Source: Firmicutes bacterium UBA3553 (GTDB taxonomy: Bacteria > Bacillota > Clostridia > Tissierellales > Sedimentibacteraceae). From it: a DNA stretch of 57,315 bases. Below are positions 1 to 8,824 of this stretch, one piece after another. Below the pieces are notes generated by a model. It was given only the letters and a program-made list of their open reading frames with translations. It had not been told where the DNA came from and did no database searches. Numbering within the stretch: position 1 is the stretch's first letter; every line of letters starts with the position of its first letter. A program made the position numbers and the translations under genes. The stretch spans positions 1-57,315 of the forward strand of contig DFOA01000032.1 of NCBI GenBank assembly GCA_002381185.1. Direction: 5' to 3'.

Positions 1-559
1 CAAGAACTTCTGTGATATATTTTACCATTTCTTTATATTTCGGTATTTGAACATATTTTAATGCGTTAGTCCTTTTTTTTGTTTTTTCTATTTCCTTTGC
101 AAGCTTAAAAATTGAATTTTCAACTTCTGCCAATTCATAAATTTTTTCTTTTACAGTTTGGAATTTTTGTCTTGCCTCATCCAAAGATGCATTGGAATTG
201 TAAAAACTGTAAGTAGGACTTAATTCATCGTCTTTTTTGTATTTAATGCTGGGTATGTCAATACCCATAACGCTTTTCAAAAGAATATCATAGGATTCTT
301 CTTCAGGTATGCTGGAGGACATGTCCTCCACATTTTTAACACCCAGCGTTACATTAGCCTTTTGCAAAAATCCATAAGCCTCATCCAACACCTCATATAT
401 TTCATTATGCATGGTTCTTGCCTTATTTACAAATACCATCATTTCCTTAATGAGAACATTTCTTTTTTTGTCTAAAAGCTCATATCCTTTTTTTGAAAGC
501 ACCAAGGATGACTTAGCTTTAATCAGATTCGATTTAGTAGGTGCTACTAATACTGCCAT
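1..559 (-). CDS. atpD: V-type ATP synthase subunit D (3' end cut by window edge)
   Basis: Central-stalk subunit that couples rotation of the A/B head to the membrane rotor. The reverse strand reads MAVLVAPTKSNLIKAKSSLV and then a long alpha-helical region, the typical N-terminus of bacterial and archaeal V-type subunit D. About 186 codons are present and the C-terminus lies outside the window. The ATG at 559 follows a GGGAG Shine-Dalgarno (SD) with about 8 nt spacing and sits 2 nt after the stop of subunit B, so the genes are co-transcribed. Identification rests on the N-terminal sequence and the operon position. Confidence 0.95.
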   Translation of the reverse strand, partial: MAVLVAPTKSNLIKAKSSLVLSKKGYELLDKKRNVLIKEMMVFVNKARTMHNEIYEVLDEAYGFLQKANVTLGVKNVEDMSSSIPEEESYDILLKSVMGIDIPSIKYKKDDELSPTYSFYNSNASLDEARQKFQTVKEKIYELAEVENSIFKLAKEIEKTKKRTNALKYVQIPKYKEMVKYITEVL

Positions 560-561
560 AA

Positions 562-1947
562 CTATCTCTCCCTGTTATGATCGTAATATTTCTCTATCAG
601 TTCTGTCTTCATACGATCAAGTTCAGTAACCGGAAGAATAGATAAAATATGCCATCCTAAATCTAATGTTTCATTAATGCTTCTGTTTTCATTTTTGCCT
701 TGAGCTATAAATTTGCTTTCCAGTTCTCGTCCGAAATCCAGATACAATCTGTCGATGTCACTTAAGTCATCCTCACCGATAATCTGAGACAAGCTTCTGA
801 TATCCTGAACCTTTGAATAAGAAGCATAAATCTGGCTTTGCAGATCAGCATGGTCTTCTCTTGTATATTCGGCACCGATACCATCCTTCATCAGACGTGA
901 AAGTGATGGTAGTATGTCTATAGGAGGATAAACACCTTTTTGATTAAGCTCTCTGTTTAAAACTACCTGTCCTTCAGTAATAAATCCTGTTAAGTCAGGA
1001 ATAGGGTGCGTGATATCATCATTAGGCATTGTTAATATAGGAATAAGCGTTATAGAACCTTCGCAGCTCTTTAACATACCTGCTCTTTCATAAATTGTTG
1101 AAAGGTCAGAATATAAATATCCGGGATATCCCTTACGTGACGGAACTTCTTCTCTTGCTGATGAAATTTCACGAAGAGCTTCAGCATAACTGGTCATATC
1201 CGTTAAAACAACCACCACGTGCATATTATTTTTAAAAGCTAAATATTCAGCTGCCGTAAGAGCACATCTCGGAGCCGAAATTCTTTCAATAATAGGATCA
1301 TCAGCTGTATTGATATACATTACAACGTGGTCCAAAACCCCTGCAGTTTCAAAGCTTTTTCTAAAAAAGTCAGCATCGTCGTGTCTAACACCCATTGCAC
1401 CGAATACAACGGCAAAGTTATCACTTGTAGCACCTTTGATTTTTGCCTGCTTTACTATCTGTGCAGCCAGGTCATTATGTGCCATACCGTTACCGGAAAA
1501 TATAGGAAGCTTTTGCCCTCTTATTAAAGTCATTAGAGCATCAATTGCAGAAAAACCTGTTTGGATAAAGTTTTTAGGGTATCTTCTTGATACGGGATTG
1601 ATAGGTCTTCCGTTGATATTTTCTCTTTCAGAAGAAATTACCTGGTATGCTCCGTCTATAGGCTGACCAACTCCGTTAAACGTCCTGCCCAAAATTTCTT
1701 TAGAGAGAGGGATTGTTAATGGTTCACCAGTAAATTTTACAGATGAATTGTCAGTGGATATACCTGCTGTGCCTTCAAATACCTGTGCAATAACCTTATC
1801 GCCTTCAATTTTTATTATCTTTCCTTTTCTTGTTTCCTCGTTGTCTACTTTTATGTTTATTACTTCACCGTAGGCAGCATCTTCAATACCGGAAAGAACT
1901 ATTAAAGGACCTTCTATCTTTTCTAATTTTAAATATTCTTTTTTCAT
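562..1947 (-). CDS. atpB: V-type ATP synthase subunit B
   Basis: Non-catalytic nucleotide-binding subunit of the V1/A1 head, 461 aa, the usual family length. It has the beta-barrel N-domain and the RecA-like core, but in place of a Walker A P-loop it carries LPIFSGNGMAHNDLA, as expected for subunit B. The SYAEALREISSAREEVP segment, the family signature region, is present. ATG start with GGGAG 7 nt upstream. It lies 11 nt after subunit A and 2 nt before subunit D. Confidence 0.97.
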   Translation of the reverse strand: MKKEYLKLEKIEGPLIVLSGIEDAAYGEVINIKVDNEETRKGKIIKIEGDKVIAQVFEGTAGISTDNSSVKFTGEPLTIPLSKEILGRTFNGVGQPIDGAYQVISSERENINGRPINPVSRRYPKNFIQTGFSAIDALMTLIRGQKLPIFSGNGMAHNDLAAQIVKQAKIKGATSDNFAVVFGAMGVRHDDADFFRKSFETAGVLDHVVMYINTADDPIIERISAPRCALTAAEYLAFKNNMHVVVVLTDMTSYAEALREISSAREEVPSRKGYPGYLYSDLSTIYERAGMLKSCEGSITLIPILTMPNDDITHPIPDLTGFITEGQVVLNRELNQKGVYPPIDILPSLSRLMKDGIGAEYTREDHADLQSQIYASYSKVQDIRSLSQIIGEDDLSDIDRLYLDFGRELESKFIAQGKNENRSINETLDLGWHILSILPVTELDRMKTELIEKYYDHNRER

Positions 1948-1958
1948 CTAAACACTCC

Positions 1959-3728
1959 CTACTCATACTTTTGTCTTAAGTCATTAAATGTTTTAATAAC
2001 CTTGTCTGTTAAAACATCCAACAACTCTAATTTATCATTCGGAATGTCATATTTTATTTTCAAAATATCTTGTATAACTGATTCTTTTCTGATAACCGAA
2101 ATCGGAATACCGATTTTTACACATTTCAATGCTTCTTCATAGAATGTATCTATAACTTTCAGCATTTTGTATTGTTTTTCCAGTGTAACATAAGAGTCTT
2201 CGGCATGCAGCGCATTTTGCTGTAAAAATCCTTTTTTAATCATTCTTGCCGTTTCAAGAACCAATGCCTGATCATTAGGAAGAACATCCTCGCCTACCAG
2301 CTGGACAATTTCATTTAACTTTTCATCTTCCTGCAATAGAACAATCATTTTATGTCTTAATTCCAGCATATCGGAAGCAACATTCTGTTCATACCAGTCG
2401 GCAAGCATATCAACATATCCCGAGTAACTTGTCAAATAATTTATGGCAGGATAATGTCTTGCATAAGCAAGCTTCTTATCAAGTGCTAAAAATCCTGAAA
2501 CGAATCTCTTCGTATTTTCTGTTACAGGTTCTGAGAAATCCCCACCTGGAGGTGAAACCGCTCCTATTATGGTAATGGATGCTTCTTGTCCGTTAAGTGT
2601 ATTTACACAGCCGGCTCTTTCATAGAATTCTGCAAGTCTTGATGGCAGATATGCAGGATATCCTTCTTCAGCAGGCATTTCTTCAAGACGTCCGGAAATT
2701 TCTCTTAATGCTTCTGCCCATCTGGATGTGGAATCCGCCATTATGGCAACATCATAACCCATGTCCCTGTAATACTCCGCCATTGTTATACCTGTATAGA
2801 TACTGGCCTCACGGGCAGCAACCGGCATATTTGAAGTATTGGCAATAAGAACTGTTCTTTCCATCAACGGCCTGTTAGTTCTTGGGTCAATCAATTTCGG
2901 AAATTCTTCCAAAACGTCTGTCATTTCATTTCCACGTTCACCGCAGCCGATATATACAATTATATCAGCATCACTCCACTTAGCAAGCTGATGCTGAGTA
3001 ACTGTTTTTCCTGTACCGAACCCTCCCGGAAGTCCTATTGTACCTCCCTTTGCTATAGGATAAAAACTGTCTATAACTCTTTGTCCTGTAATCAAAGGTC
3101 TATATATGGGTAATCTTTGTTTTATAGGTCTTGCATTTCTGACCGGCCATCTTGTACAGAGGGTCAGGTTAACAATTTCTGTATTTTCTTTTTCTAATAC
3201 TACTATTGTATCATTTAAAGCATATTTTCCGTTAGGATTAGCTTTTTTTACAGTTCCCTTCACATTGTAAGGAACCATAATTTTGTGAAGAATTCTGTGT
3301 GTTTCCTGAACAGTCGCATAGACATCGCCGGCTTTTAACTTATCTCCGGCTTTAACAGTAACTGTTACGTCCCATTGCTTCTTATCATCTAAACTCAACA
3401 GTCCTATTCCTTCAGGTATGAAATCCTTATTGATATCCTGAATCTTTTCCAATGGTCTTTGGATACCGTCGAATATATTCCCTATCATTCCGGGACCCAA
3501 TGTTACCGATAAAGGAGTACCTGTAGAATAGATAGTTTCTCCGGCTTTCAATCCCTCAGTTTCTTCATAAACCTGTACTGTAGCCACTTCACCTTCAATT
3601 GAAACGACTTCACCTATAAGCTTTTGCTTGCCTACAGTTACCATTTCGTGAACTTTAAATGAGCCCATGTTGAGTCCCTTAACAACAGGTCCGTTTATTG
3701 AACTAACAATACCTTCAATATTAGCCAT
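1959..3728 (-). CDS. atpA: V-type ATP synthase subunit A (catalytic)
   Basis: Catalytic subunit of the V1/A1 head, about 589 aa. The Walker A motif is GGFGTGKT near residue 235, followed by the GERGNEM segment and the SRWAEALREISGRLEEMP signature; the non-homologous insertion typical of V-type A subunits is present. The ATG at 3728 is preferred over an in-frame GTG at 3737, because that GTG is itself part of the SD sequence AGGTG, which then has 6-nt spacing to the ATG. The start overlaps the end of subunit E by 8 nt, which suggests translational coupling. Confidence 0.96.
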   Translation of the reverse strand: MANIEGIVSSINGPVVKGLNMGSFKVHEMVTVGKQKLIGEVVSIEGEVATVQVYEETEGLKAGETIYSTGTPLSVTLGPGMIGNIFDGIQRPLEKIQDINKDFIPEGIGLLSLDDKKQWDVTVTVKAGDKLKAGDVYATVQETHRILHKIMVPYNVKGTVKKANPNGKYALNDTIVVLEKENTEIVNLTLCTRWPVRNARPIKQRLPIYRPLITGQRVIDSFYPIAKGGTIGLPGGFGTGKTVTQHQLAKWSDADIIVYIGCGERGNEMTDVLEEFPKLIDPRTNRPLMERTVLIANTSNMPVAAREASIYTGITMAEYYRDMGYDVAIMADSTSRWAEALREISGRLEEMPAEEGYPAYLPSRLAEFYERAGCVNTLNGQEASITIIGAVSPPGGDFSEPVTENTKRFVSGFLALDKKLAYARHYPAINYLTSYSGYVDMLADWYEQNVASDMLELRHKMIVLLQEDEKLNEIVQLVGEDVLPNDQALVLETARMIKKGFLQQNALHAEDSYVTLEKQYKMLKVIDTFYEEALKCVKIGIPISVIRKESVIQDILKIKYDIPNDKLELLDVLTDKVIKTFNDLRQKYE

Positions 3729-4356
3729 TGTAATCACCTGCCTCTAAAGTCTCAAATATTGTCTGCATAATATAAGTTTTGTTATCTTCCAGAACGGCAT
3801 CAATTGATGAATTGATTTTCAAATTTTTATCAGCTAATTCTGCTATAAAACCGCCCTTAATATCGTAGCTTACTTTAAAGCTTACATTGCAGTCATGTTT
3901 CTTTGATATTTCAGTTTTTATAAAATCACTGTAGTTATCAATATCATTTTTAGTTAAATGAATTACTAAATCACACTTTTCATAGCTTTTAATCTCAGTA
4001 ATTAAATTTGATATTATTTTTGACAAATAAGATTTATACTCTTTTGATTTTACAAACTCATTTAATTTTTCATTAAATTTATCCATAAATATATAATAAT
4101 ATTTTTCTTTTAATGCCATAATATCTTTTTTTATGATTACTTTTGATTTACTCAAGCTTTCCGCGCGCTTTGTTTCGGCTTTTTTTCTTGCCTTTTCTTC
4201 AATTTCCTTTGCTTCCTTGTCTACCTCATCCTGCAGCTTTTGAATTTTAGATTCAAAGCTGTTTTCCAATTCTTTCAACTCACCGGTGAATTGTTTATCC
4301 ATGGATTGACTCAGAAGTTTATAAAAAAGTTTAATTTTTTCTTCTATTGTAACCAT
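3721..4356 (-). CDS. atpE: V-type ATP synthase subunit E (peripheral stalk)
   Basis: 211 aa. Residues about 20-75 are a highly charged alpha-helix or coiled coil rich in Lys, Glu and Ala, followed by a mixed alpha/beta C-terminal domain containing GGFIAELADKNLKINSSIDA, typical of subunit E that tethers the head to subunit I. ATG start with GAGGTG 4 nt upstream. It lies between F and A in the operon, and its 3' end overlaps the start of subunit A. Assigned from architecture, the C-terminal motif and position. Confidence 0.93.
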   Translation of the reverse strand: MVTIEEKIKLFYKLLSQSMDKQFTGELKELENSFESKIQKLQDEVDKEAKEIEEKARKKAETKRAESLSKSKVIIKKDIMALKEKYYYIFMDKFNEKLNEFVKSKEYKSYLSKIISNLITEIKSYEKCDLVIHLTKNDIDNYSDFIKTEISKKHDCNVSFKVSYDIKGGFIAELADKNLKINSSIDAVLEDNKTYIMQTIFETLEAGDYNG

Positions 4357-4365
4357 AAATCACCT

Positions 4366-4674
4366 CTATATATGAATGCCAACTGAATCTCTAATATAAT
4401 TTTTTATGGCATTATATTCTCTGATAGACCCGTGTCTATCAGGAATTTCAATGATTAAAGGAGTTTTGGATTTAATTTTATATTCCAAATACTCATCTTT
4501 TATCATATCAACTATCTTTTCTGTAAGAATCAAGATTCCTATCTCTTGATCCTTTACAGCTGTTTTTAATTCTTTTAATGCATTTTCTCTATCTTTGACA
4601 ATGACTCCATCAATACCGGCAAGTCTTAACCCCACCCATGTATCTCTGTTATCACTAATTAAAAAAGATTTCAT
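4366..4674 (-). CDS. atpF: V-type ATP synthase subunit F
   Basis: Small (102 aa) Rossmann-like central-stalk subunit. N-terminal MKSFLISDNRDTWVGLRLAG matches the family pattern of an early beta-strand, an Asp loop and a G-(F/L)-RLAG helix. The C-terminal part contains KTPLIIEIPDRHG, also typical. The SD is weak (a GAGA run), so translation may depend on the upstream genes. In V-type enzymes this subunit sits with D in the rotor shaft. Operon position between K and E supports the call. Confidence 0.92.
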   Translation of the reverse strand: MKSFLISDNRDTWVGLRLAGIDGVIVKDRENALKELKTAVKDQEIGILILTEKIVDMIKDEYLEYKIKSKTPLIIEIPDRHGSIREYNAIKNYIRDSVGIHI

Positions 4675-4704
4675 ACTTATTCTCTTTTCATTTTATTTTT
4701 AATA

Positions 4705-5142
4705 TTAAACGAACAGAATTAATATGGAGATAATCATACCATAAATAGCAATACCTTCGGCCATACCTACGAAGATTAATGTTTTACCGAGTATTGATGA
4801 ATCCTCAGAAACTGCACCGACTGCTGATGAACCAACTGATCCAACCGCCAAGCCTGTACCTATTGTAGCAAGACCTGTAGATAATGCTGCTGCTAAATAT
4901 TTAAATCCTTCACCCATTGAAATTCCGGCTGCAGCCGCAGTTTCCGCAACTGTTTCCGCAAATACGTTTCCGCCTGTTATTGTTGCTATTACAGCGCCTA
5001 TCATTACCAGTGAAAATGCTGAAACCGTAGTTAATATAGCTTTCTTTATATTTCCTTTTTTACCGCTTTTCATTGTTTTATAACCATATCTGATAGTTCC
5101 TGCAGCTATTGCTGCTGCTAATAAAATAGATATCATTTGCAT
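4705..5142 (-). CDS. atpK: V-type ATP synthase subunit K (membrane proteolipid)
   Basis: Rotor-ring proteolipid, 145 aa, four hydrophobic segments (about residues 3-19, 35-57, 81-111 and 118-144). The second hairpin has the Gly-rich helix and ends in VGMAEGIAIYG, where Glu129 is the expected ion-binding carboxylate. The first hairpin lacks an obvious Gly-rich repeat and has no second carboxylate, so the protein looks like one functional hairpin with a degenerate partner. AAGGAG lies 9 nt before the ATG. The Q/T pattern of Na+-specific rings such as Enterococcus NtpK is not evident, so the coupling ion cannot be called. Confidence 0.93.
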   Translation of the reverse strand: MQMISILLAAAIAAGTIRYGYKTMKSGKKGNIKKAILTTVSAFSLVMIGAVIATITGGNVFAETVAETAAAAGISMGEGFKYLAAALSTGLATIGTGLAVGSVGSSAVGAVSEDSSILGKTLIFVGMAEGIAIYGMIISILILFV

Positions 5143-5192
5143 AATTTTTGACTCCTTATAATTATTAATTATTTAATTTTAATTTTTATTGA

Positions 5193-7178
5193 TTAACTTA
5201 ATTTTATCGGTTTAAATTCTACTCCGCCGCCTTCAAAATATTTGCTGAACATTTCATAATATTGAAGACGAAGACCCTGGATAAATACTATTAATCCTTC
5301 CAGTGAAAGAATCAATATATTACCTACAACCAGAATTAATATTTTTGCAATCGGATTAGTAACAACTTCCGACATTACTAAAAAGGCTAAGAATAATCCT
5401 GCATGGTTTAATGCAAATGCACCCACACGGACAAATGATATTGCATTACTTAATGCGTTCAATATTGTTTCAATACCTTCAAATATAGCTTCTGTAAAAT
5501 ATGCGCCTGCTCCATGGTGGAATAATGGTTTTTTCTTTAATACCATGTTTGTAAGAGGCTCTTTTAGAATTATTACTATCAGACTTATTAAAAGCACTGT
5601 TACCGGTACACTCGTAGGAACAGGAATTATTCCTGCAACTGACACTAAAGTGAATACAAGACTTATAAAGAATAAATAGCCAAATACACCGTTTTTGCCG
5701 AATAAACCTTCTTCAATATCATTTCTTCTGAGAGAATTTATAACTCCCATGATAAATGATGCCGTAAGAACTATTACACCAAACAGAACGCCAACCGCGA
5801 GAATTGATGGTATGTTTTTCGGATCTAACGGCCCTCCGTCCAATAAGCTTGGGAGCCATGGCAATTCATGTTTTTCCAAACCAAACAAACTGCCGTACAC
5901 AAAACCAAAAAATATTGAAAATCCACCAAGTCTCATTAATATATGACCCGCTCCGGCCATTTTCTTTCTTAAAAATACTCCTGCCAGAAAATATACAAGC
6001 CCTTGTCCTATGTCACCGAACATAATTCCCCATGCAAGGCAATATGTTATAGCCAGGAAAGGTGTCGGGTCAATTTCGTGGTATGCAGGCAGACCGTACA
6101 TTTTAACTATCATTTCAAAAGGCCATGAGAACCAGTTGTTTTTAAGTTTTGTAGGAGGTACCACCTGGTTACCGAATTCTTTCGCTGTTTTTTCATTTAT
6201 AAGATATTTGTCCGTAACAGAAGCAATTGCCTTTTCAACACAGGCTTTATCTTCTTCGTTTACCCAGACATCCAGTACAAATGAGTTATTGCTGAAATCT
6301 GCTCTCTGCTCCAATTCAGCAATTTTATCTTCCAATTTAAATATATTATAGATTTTAAATAACTTTTTCTTAATGTTTTCTTTTCCTTGTTCAATTGAAG
6401 CAGATAATTCCGAAATATTACTTTCTAAAATACTTATTTTTGCATCAATTTGCGAAATCATATCAGAAACTGTGCAGCAAAACTCTTCAGGAATTACTAA
6501 CTTGTTCCAATTCAGAGATTTTAACAGATTGTCAGTTTCTTCTTTGAACTGTTTAGGATATATAATCATGTATAAATCTTCTGCTGATGATTTTATAACA
6601 CCTATCCTAAGAACTATGGCACTCAAATTTTCATAATTTCTTTTTAATCTTGCCTTATTCTCGCTTATAAAGGTTCCAATCTCATAATCGAAATAATTCA
6701 AATCAGCAATTTTATTAAGCTGAATACTTTTGTCAATAATACTGTCAATCTTAATTCTTAATTCTGTAAGGTCTTTGATTTGCTGCTTCATGTCATTAAT
6801 TTCATTTACTCTGTCGCCGATTGATGATTTGATAAGACCTAAATCCTTGCGTGCATCATCATAACTGTAATTATTTTCAAACAGAAGCTTTTTATCTATT
6901 TTAAGTTCTAAGTCAAGCCCATGAGCCAACTCTTCAACGATGCTCAAACAATTGCTGCAGCTGTTATGAATATTGCCGGGATCAACCATATTGTAAATCG
7001 GCTGACCAACTATTTCGGATTCATATTGATGAACTACCAAGTAATTATTATAGGCACTGCTGTTTTCCACATTTAAATTCAAATGGGCATTTTCACAAAA
7101 TATCAGTTCTTTTAATATGTCATGCATATTTTCTAAAGAACCGACTATTTTTAAAAGAACCATTTTTTCTATAGCCAT
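5193..7178 (-). CDS. atpI: V-type ATP synthase subunit I (membrane stator)
   Basis: 661 aa stator subunit, equivalent to eukaryotic subunit a. Residues 1 to about 340 form a cytoplasmic half with long coiled coils; the remainder carries about seven or eight membrane segments. NWFSWPFEMIVKMYGLPAYHEIDPT and AISFVRVGAFALNHAG are family signatures, and the Arg of SFVRVGAF is the expected half-channel arginine. ATG start with GGAGG 6 nt upstream. It lies between C and K and provides the ion half-channels beside the proteolipid ring. Confidence 0.96.
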   Translation of the reverse strand: MAIEKMVLLKIVGSLENMHDILKELIFCENAHLNLNVENSSAYNNYLVVHQYESEIVGQPIYNMVDPGNIHNSCSNCLSIVEELAHGLDLELKIDKKLLFENNYSYDDARKDLGLIKSSIGDRVNEINDMKQQIKDLTELRIKIDSIIDKSIQLNKIADLNYFDYEIGTFISENKARLKRNYENLSAIVLRIGVIKSSAEDLYMIIYPKQFKEETDNLLKSLNWNKLVIPEEFCCTVSDMISQIDAKISILESNISELSASIEQGKENIKKKLFKIYNIFKLEDKIAELEQRADFSNNSFVLDVWVNEEDKACVEKAIASVTDKYLINEKTAKEFGNQVVPPTKLKNNWFSWPFEMIVKMYGLPAYHEIDPTPFLAITYCLAWGIMFGDIGQGLVYFLAGVFLRKKMAGAGHILMRLGGFSIFFGFVYGSLFGLEKHELPWLPSLLDGGPLDPKNIPSILAVGVLFGVIVLTASFIMGVINSLRRNDIEEGLFGKNGVFGYLFFISLVFTLVSVAGIIPVPTSVPVTVLLISLIVIILKEPLTNMVLKKKPLFHHGAGAYFTEAIFEGIETILNALSNAISFVRVGAFALNHAGLFLAFLVMSEVVTNPIAKILILVVGNILILSLEGLIVFIQGLRLQYYEMFSKYFEGGGVEFKPIKLS

Positions 7179-7197
7179 CTAAAGCCTCCTCCCTTCA

Positions 7198-8226
7198 TTA
7201 TATCTTATATGCTAAATAACCTTTTAGCTTTTCTTTTGGAACTTTGTATTGTATTCCTTCAGTTATTGATGTTAAATCATTAGTAATTATGTTTAACAAA
7301 TAAATAAAAGATAATGCTGTGCCAATGTTCTTATAACTATTTTTCCTAATATGATTTAACATATAAGAATCAATTACGACATTAATATCAGCATCATTTA
7401 AATCTGTAAAGATGTCATATTTTAAATAATCTTCAGTAAGCTGCTTAAATTCCTCTTCCGTAGCATAACAAAGTTTTTTCAATTTGTTATAACCAATAGA
7501 GTTACCGCCTTCCAAACTGTAAATAAAGATTTCCTCAGGAGATATTTCATAATATTTCTTAGCTCTGTAAATCCATTGAATATTCAACAAATCAATTTTG
7601 AAACCTATGATTTCCGCTGCGGCTTTTCTGTCATCTTTTTTAAGTTTTTCGGCTTTTTCCAAGAGAGCTTTATACAAAGCCACATACATTTTCATTTCAA
7701 TATGAAATTCTCTTTTAATGGCATCTTCTCTTGTAAGACTTTTTAATCCGTTATAGTATGGCGTACCTTGCAATTTTTGTATAAATTGTTCAACATTCTT
7801 AGAAGTCAGGAGATCATCGAAGGATATATTTGAATAAATTTCTGAATGAACAAATCTTTCTTCAATTCCTTCTAAGCTTTCACCTCTTGTTATCTTTCTT
7901 AAAATCAAGCTTAAATCTTGTATTTCGGATTCCATAAGAACTGTCTTGATAAATTCCTTATAGGGCCCGGAAAAATAATGAAGCAGGTTTTCAATTTCTA
8001 ATGTTTTAAAACTTAATAATATTGTTTCCAGATTTTCTCTGCTTAAATCATTTCCTTGAATATCTTTGAAAGCTTTTCCTATTTCTATATTGCTTTTAAA
8101 CAAATGTGTAAGGTTCTCAACGGAAGAACAATCTAAATACTTATCCCAATCATCTTTATTTAATATACGACCTTTTTTTGTTGCTATTTTTGTTTCCAAA
8201 GCATAATATGCCATGTTAGGGTTCAT
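7198..8226 (-). CDS. atpC: V-type ATP synthase subunit C
   Basis: About 342 aa, the three-lobed all-helical subunit that sits between the central shaft (D/F) and the proteolipid ring. NPNMAYYALETKIATKKGRIL at the N-terminus and repeated helical segments (NIQWIYRAKKYYEISPEEIF) match the family. The ATG at 8226 is chosen over one 18 nt upstream because it follows GGAGGGG with about 5-nt spacing. Its start lies 1 nt after the stop of subunit H. Placing C directly after H, ahead of I and K, is not the common H-I-K-E-C-F order. Confidence 0.94.
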   Translation of the reverse strand: MNPNMAYYALETKIATKKGRILNKDDWDKYLDCSSVENLTHLFKSNIEIGKAFKDIQGNDLSRENLETILLSFKTLEIENLLHYFSGPYKEFIKTVLMESEIQDLSLILRKITRGESLEGIEERFVHSEIYSNISFDDLLTSKNVEQFIQKLQGTPYYNGLKSLTREDAIKREFHIEMKMYVALYKALLEKAEKLKKDDRKAAAEIIGFKIDLLNIQWIYRAKKYYEISPEEIFIYSLEGGNSIGYNKLKKLCYATEEEFKQLTEDYLKYDIFTDLNDADINVVIDSYMLNHIRKNSYKNIGTALSFIYLLNIITNDLTSITEGIQYKVPKEKLKGYLAYKI

Positions 8227-8227
8227 A

Positions 8228-8545
8228 TTACCCCTCCAGTACAAATAACTTGTTAAATATTTTTTGGATTAAATCCTTTTCTATCTGCTTATAGTTTTTA
8301 TCTATAGCGGACGAGATTGTTTGAATCTTTGAATTTTGAGACTTTTCATTATCAAAGATAAAAGCTTCTGTCTCTTCGGCTATTTGCTGTGCATTCTTCT
8401 TAGCAGCTTCCAGCTTTTCGGTTCTATAGCTGTTTATCTTTTTTTCGTACTCTTGCTTTTTACTTGACAGAATTTGTTCATTCTTGGTCTTATTTTCAAA
8501 AGCTAAAGAGTCTACTTCAATAATTTGTTCAATTATATCCTTCAA
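8228..8545 (-). CDS. atpH: V-type ATP synthase subunit H (G-like peripheral stalk)
   Basis: First gene of the operon, about 105 aa, almost entirely an alpha-helical coiled coil rich in Lys, Glu and Gln, the expected partner of subunit E in the peripheral stalk. The longest reading frame starts with GTG at 8557, but that GTG overlaps the SD AAGGAG itself and cannot be used efficiently. A TTG at 8545 is in frame, 11 nt downstream of AAGGAG, and gives a typical N-terminus MKDIIEQIIEVD, so I place the start there. Confidence 0.85.
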   Translation of the reverse strand: MKDIIEQIIEVDSLAFENKTKNEQILSSKKQEYEKKINSYRTEKLEAAKKNAQQIAEETEAFIFDNEKSQNSKIQTISSAIDKNYKQIEKDLIQKIFNKLFVLEG

Positions 8546-8586
8546 ATAACCACTCACTCCTTGTCTATTTTTTTACATTACCCCAC

Positions 8587-8615
8587 ATTATAGCACTCTT
8601 TGAAATTCAATTCAA
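8587..8615 (-). promoter_or_regulatory. Sigma-A promoter of the V-ATPase operon
   Basis: On the minus strand, TTGAAT (8610-8615) and TATAAT (8587-8592) are separated by 17 bp, about 30 bp before the operon's SD. It is the only good promoter upstream of the nine genes. Confidence 0.75.
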
Positions 8616-8766
8616 ATGACTCAATTTGACAATTAATGATAATTAGGCTTCTATTAAGGATGAAGCCGATATATACGCTTCATTGCTTCTATTTACTTCA
8701 AATTTCTCCTAATATCTTAAGTATTTGATTTTTTTAAGACTTTTATTATTAGTAAAACTAAATATA

Positions 8767-8795
8767 TTGATAAGTAACAACAATTAGGATAAAAT
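8767..8795 (+). promoter_or_regulatory. Sigma-A promoter of the YitT-family gene
   Basis: TTGATA (8767-8772), a 17-bp spacer and TAAAAT (8790-8795), about 20 bp before the SD GGAGGG of the gene at 8825. It diverges from the V-ATPase promoter. A small GGCTTC/GAAGCC hairpin lies between the two at 8647-8667. Confidence 0.6.
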
Positions 8796-8824
8796 TATAT
8801 AAAAACTGCAAACGGAGGGTTGAA

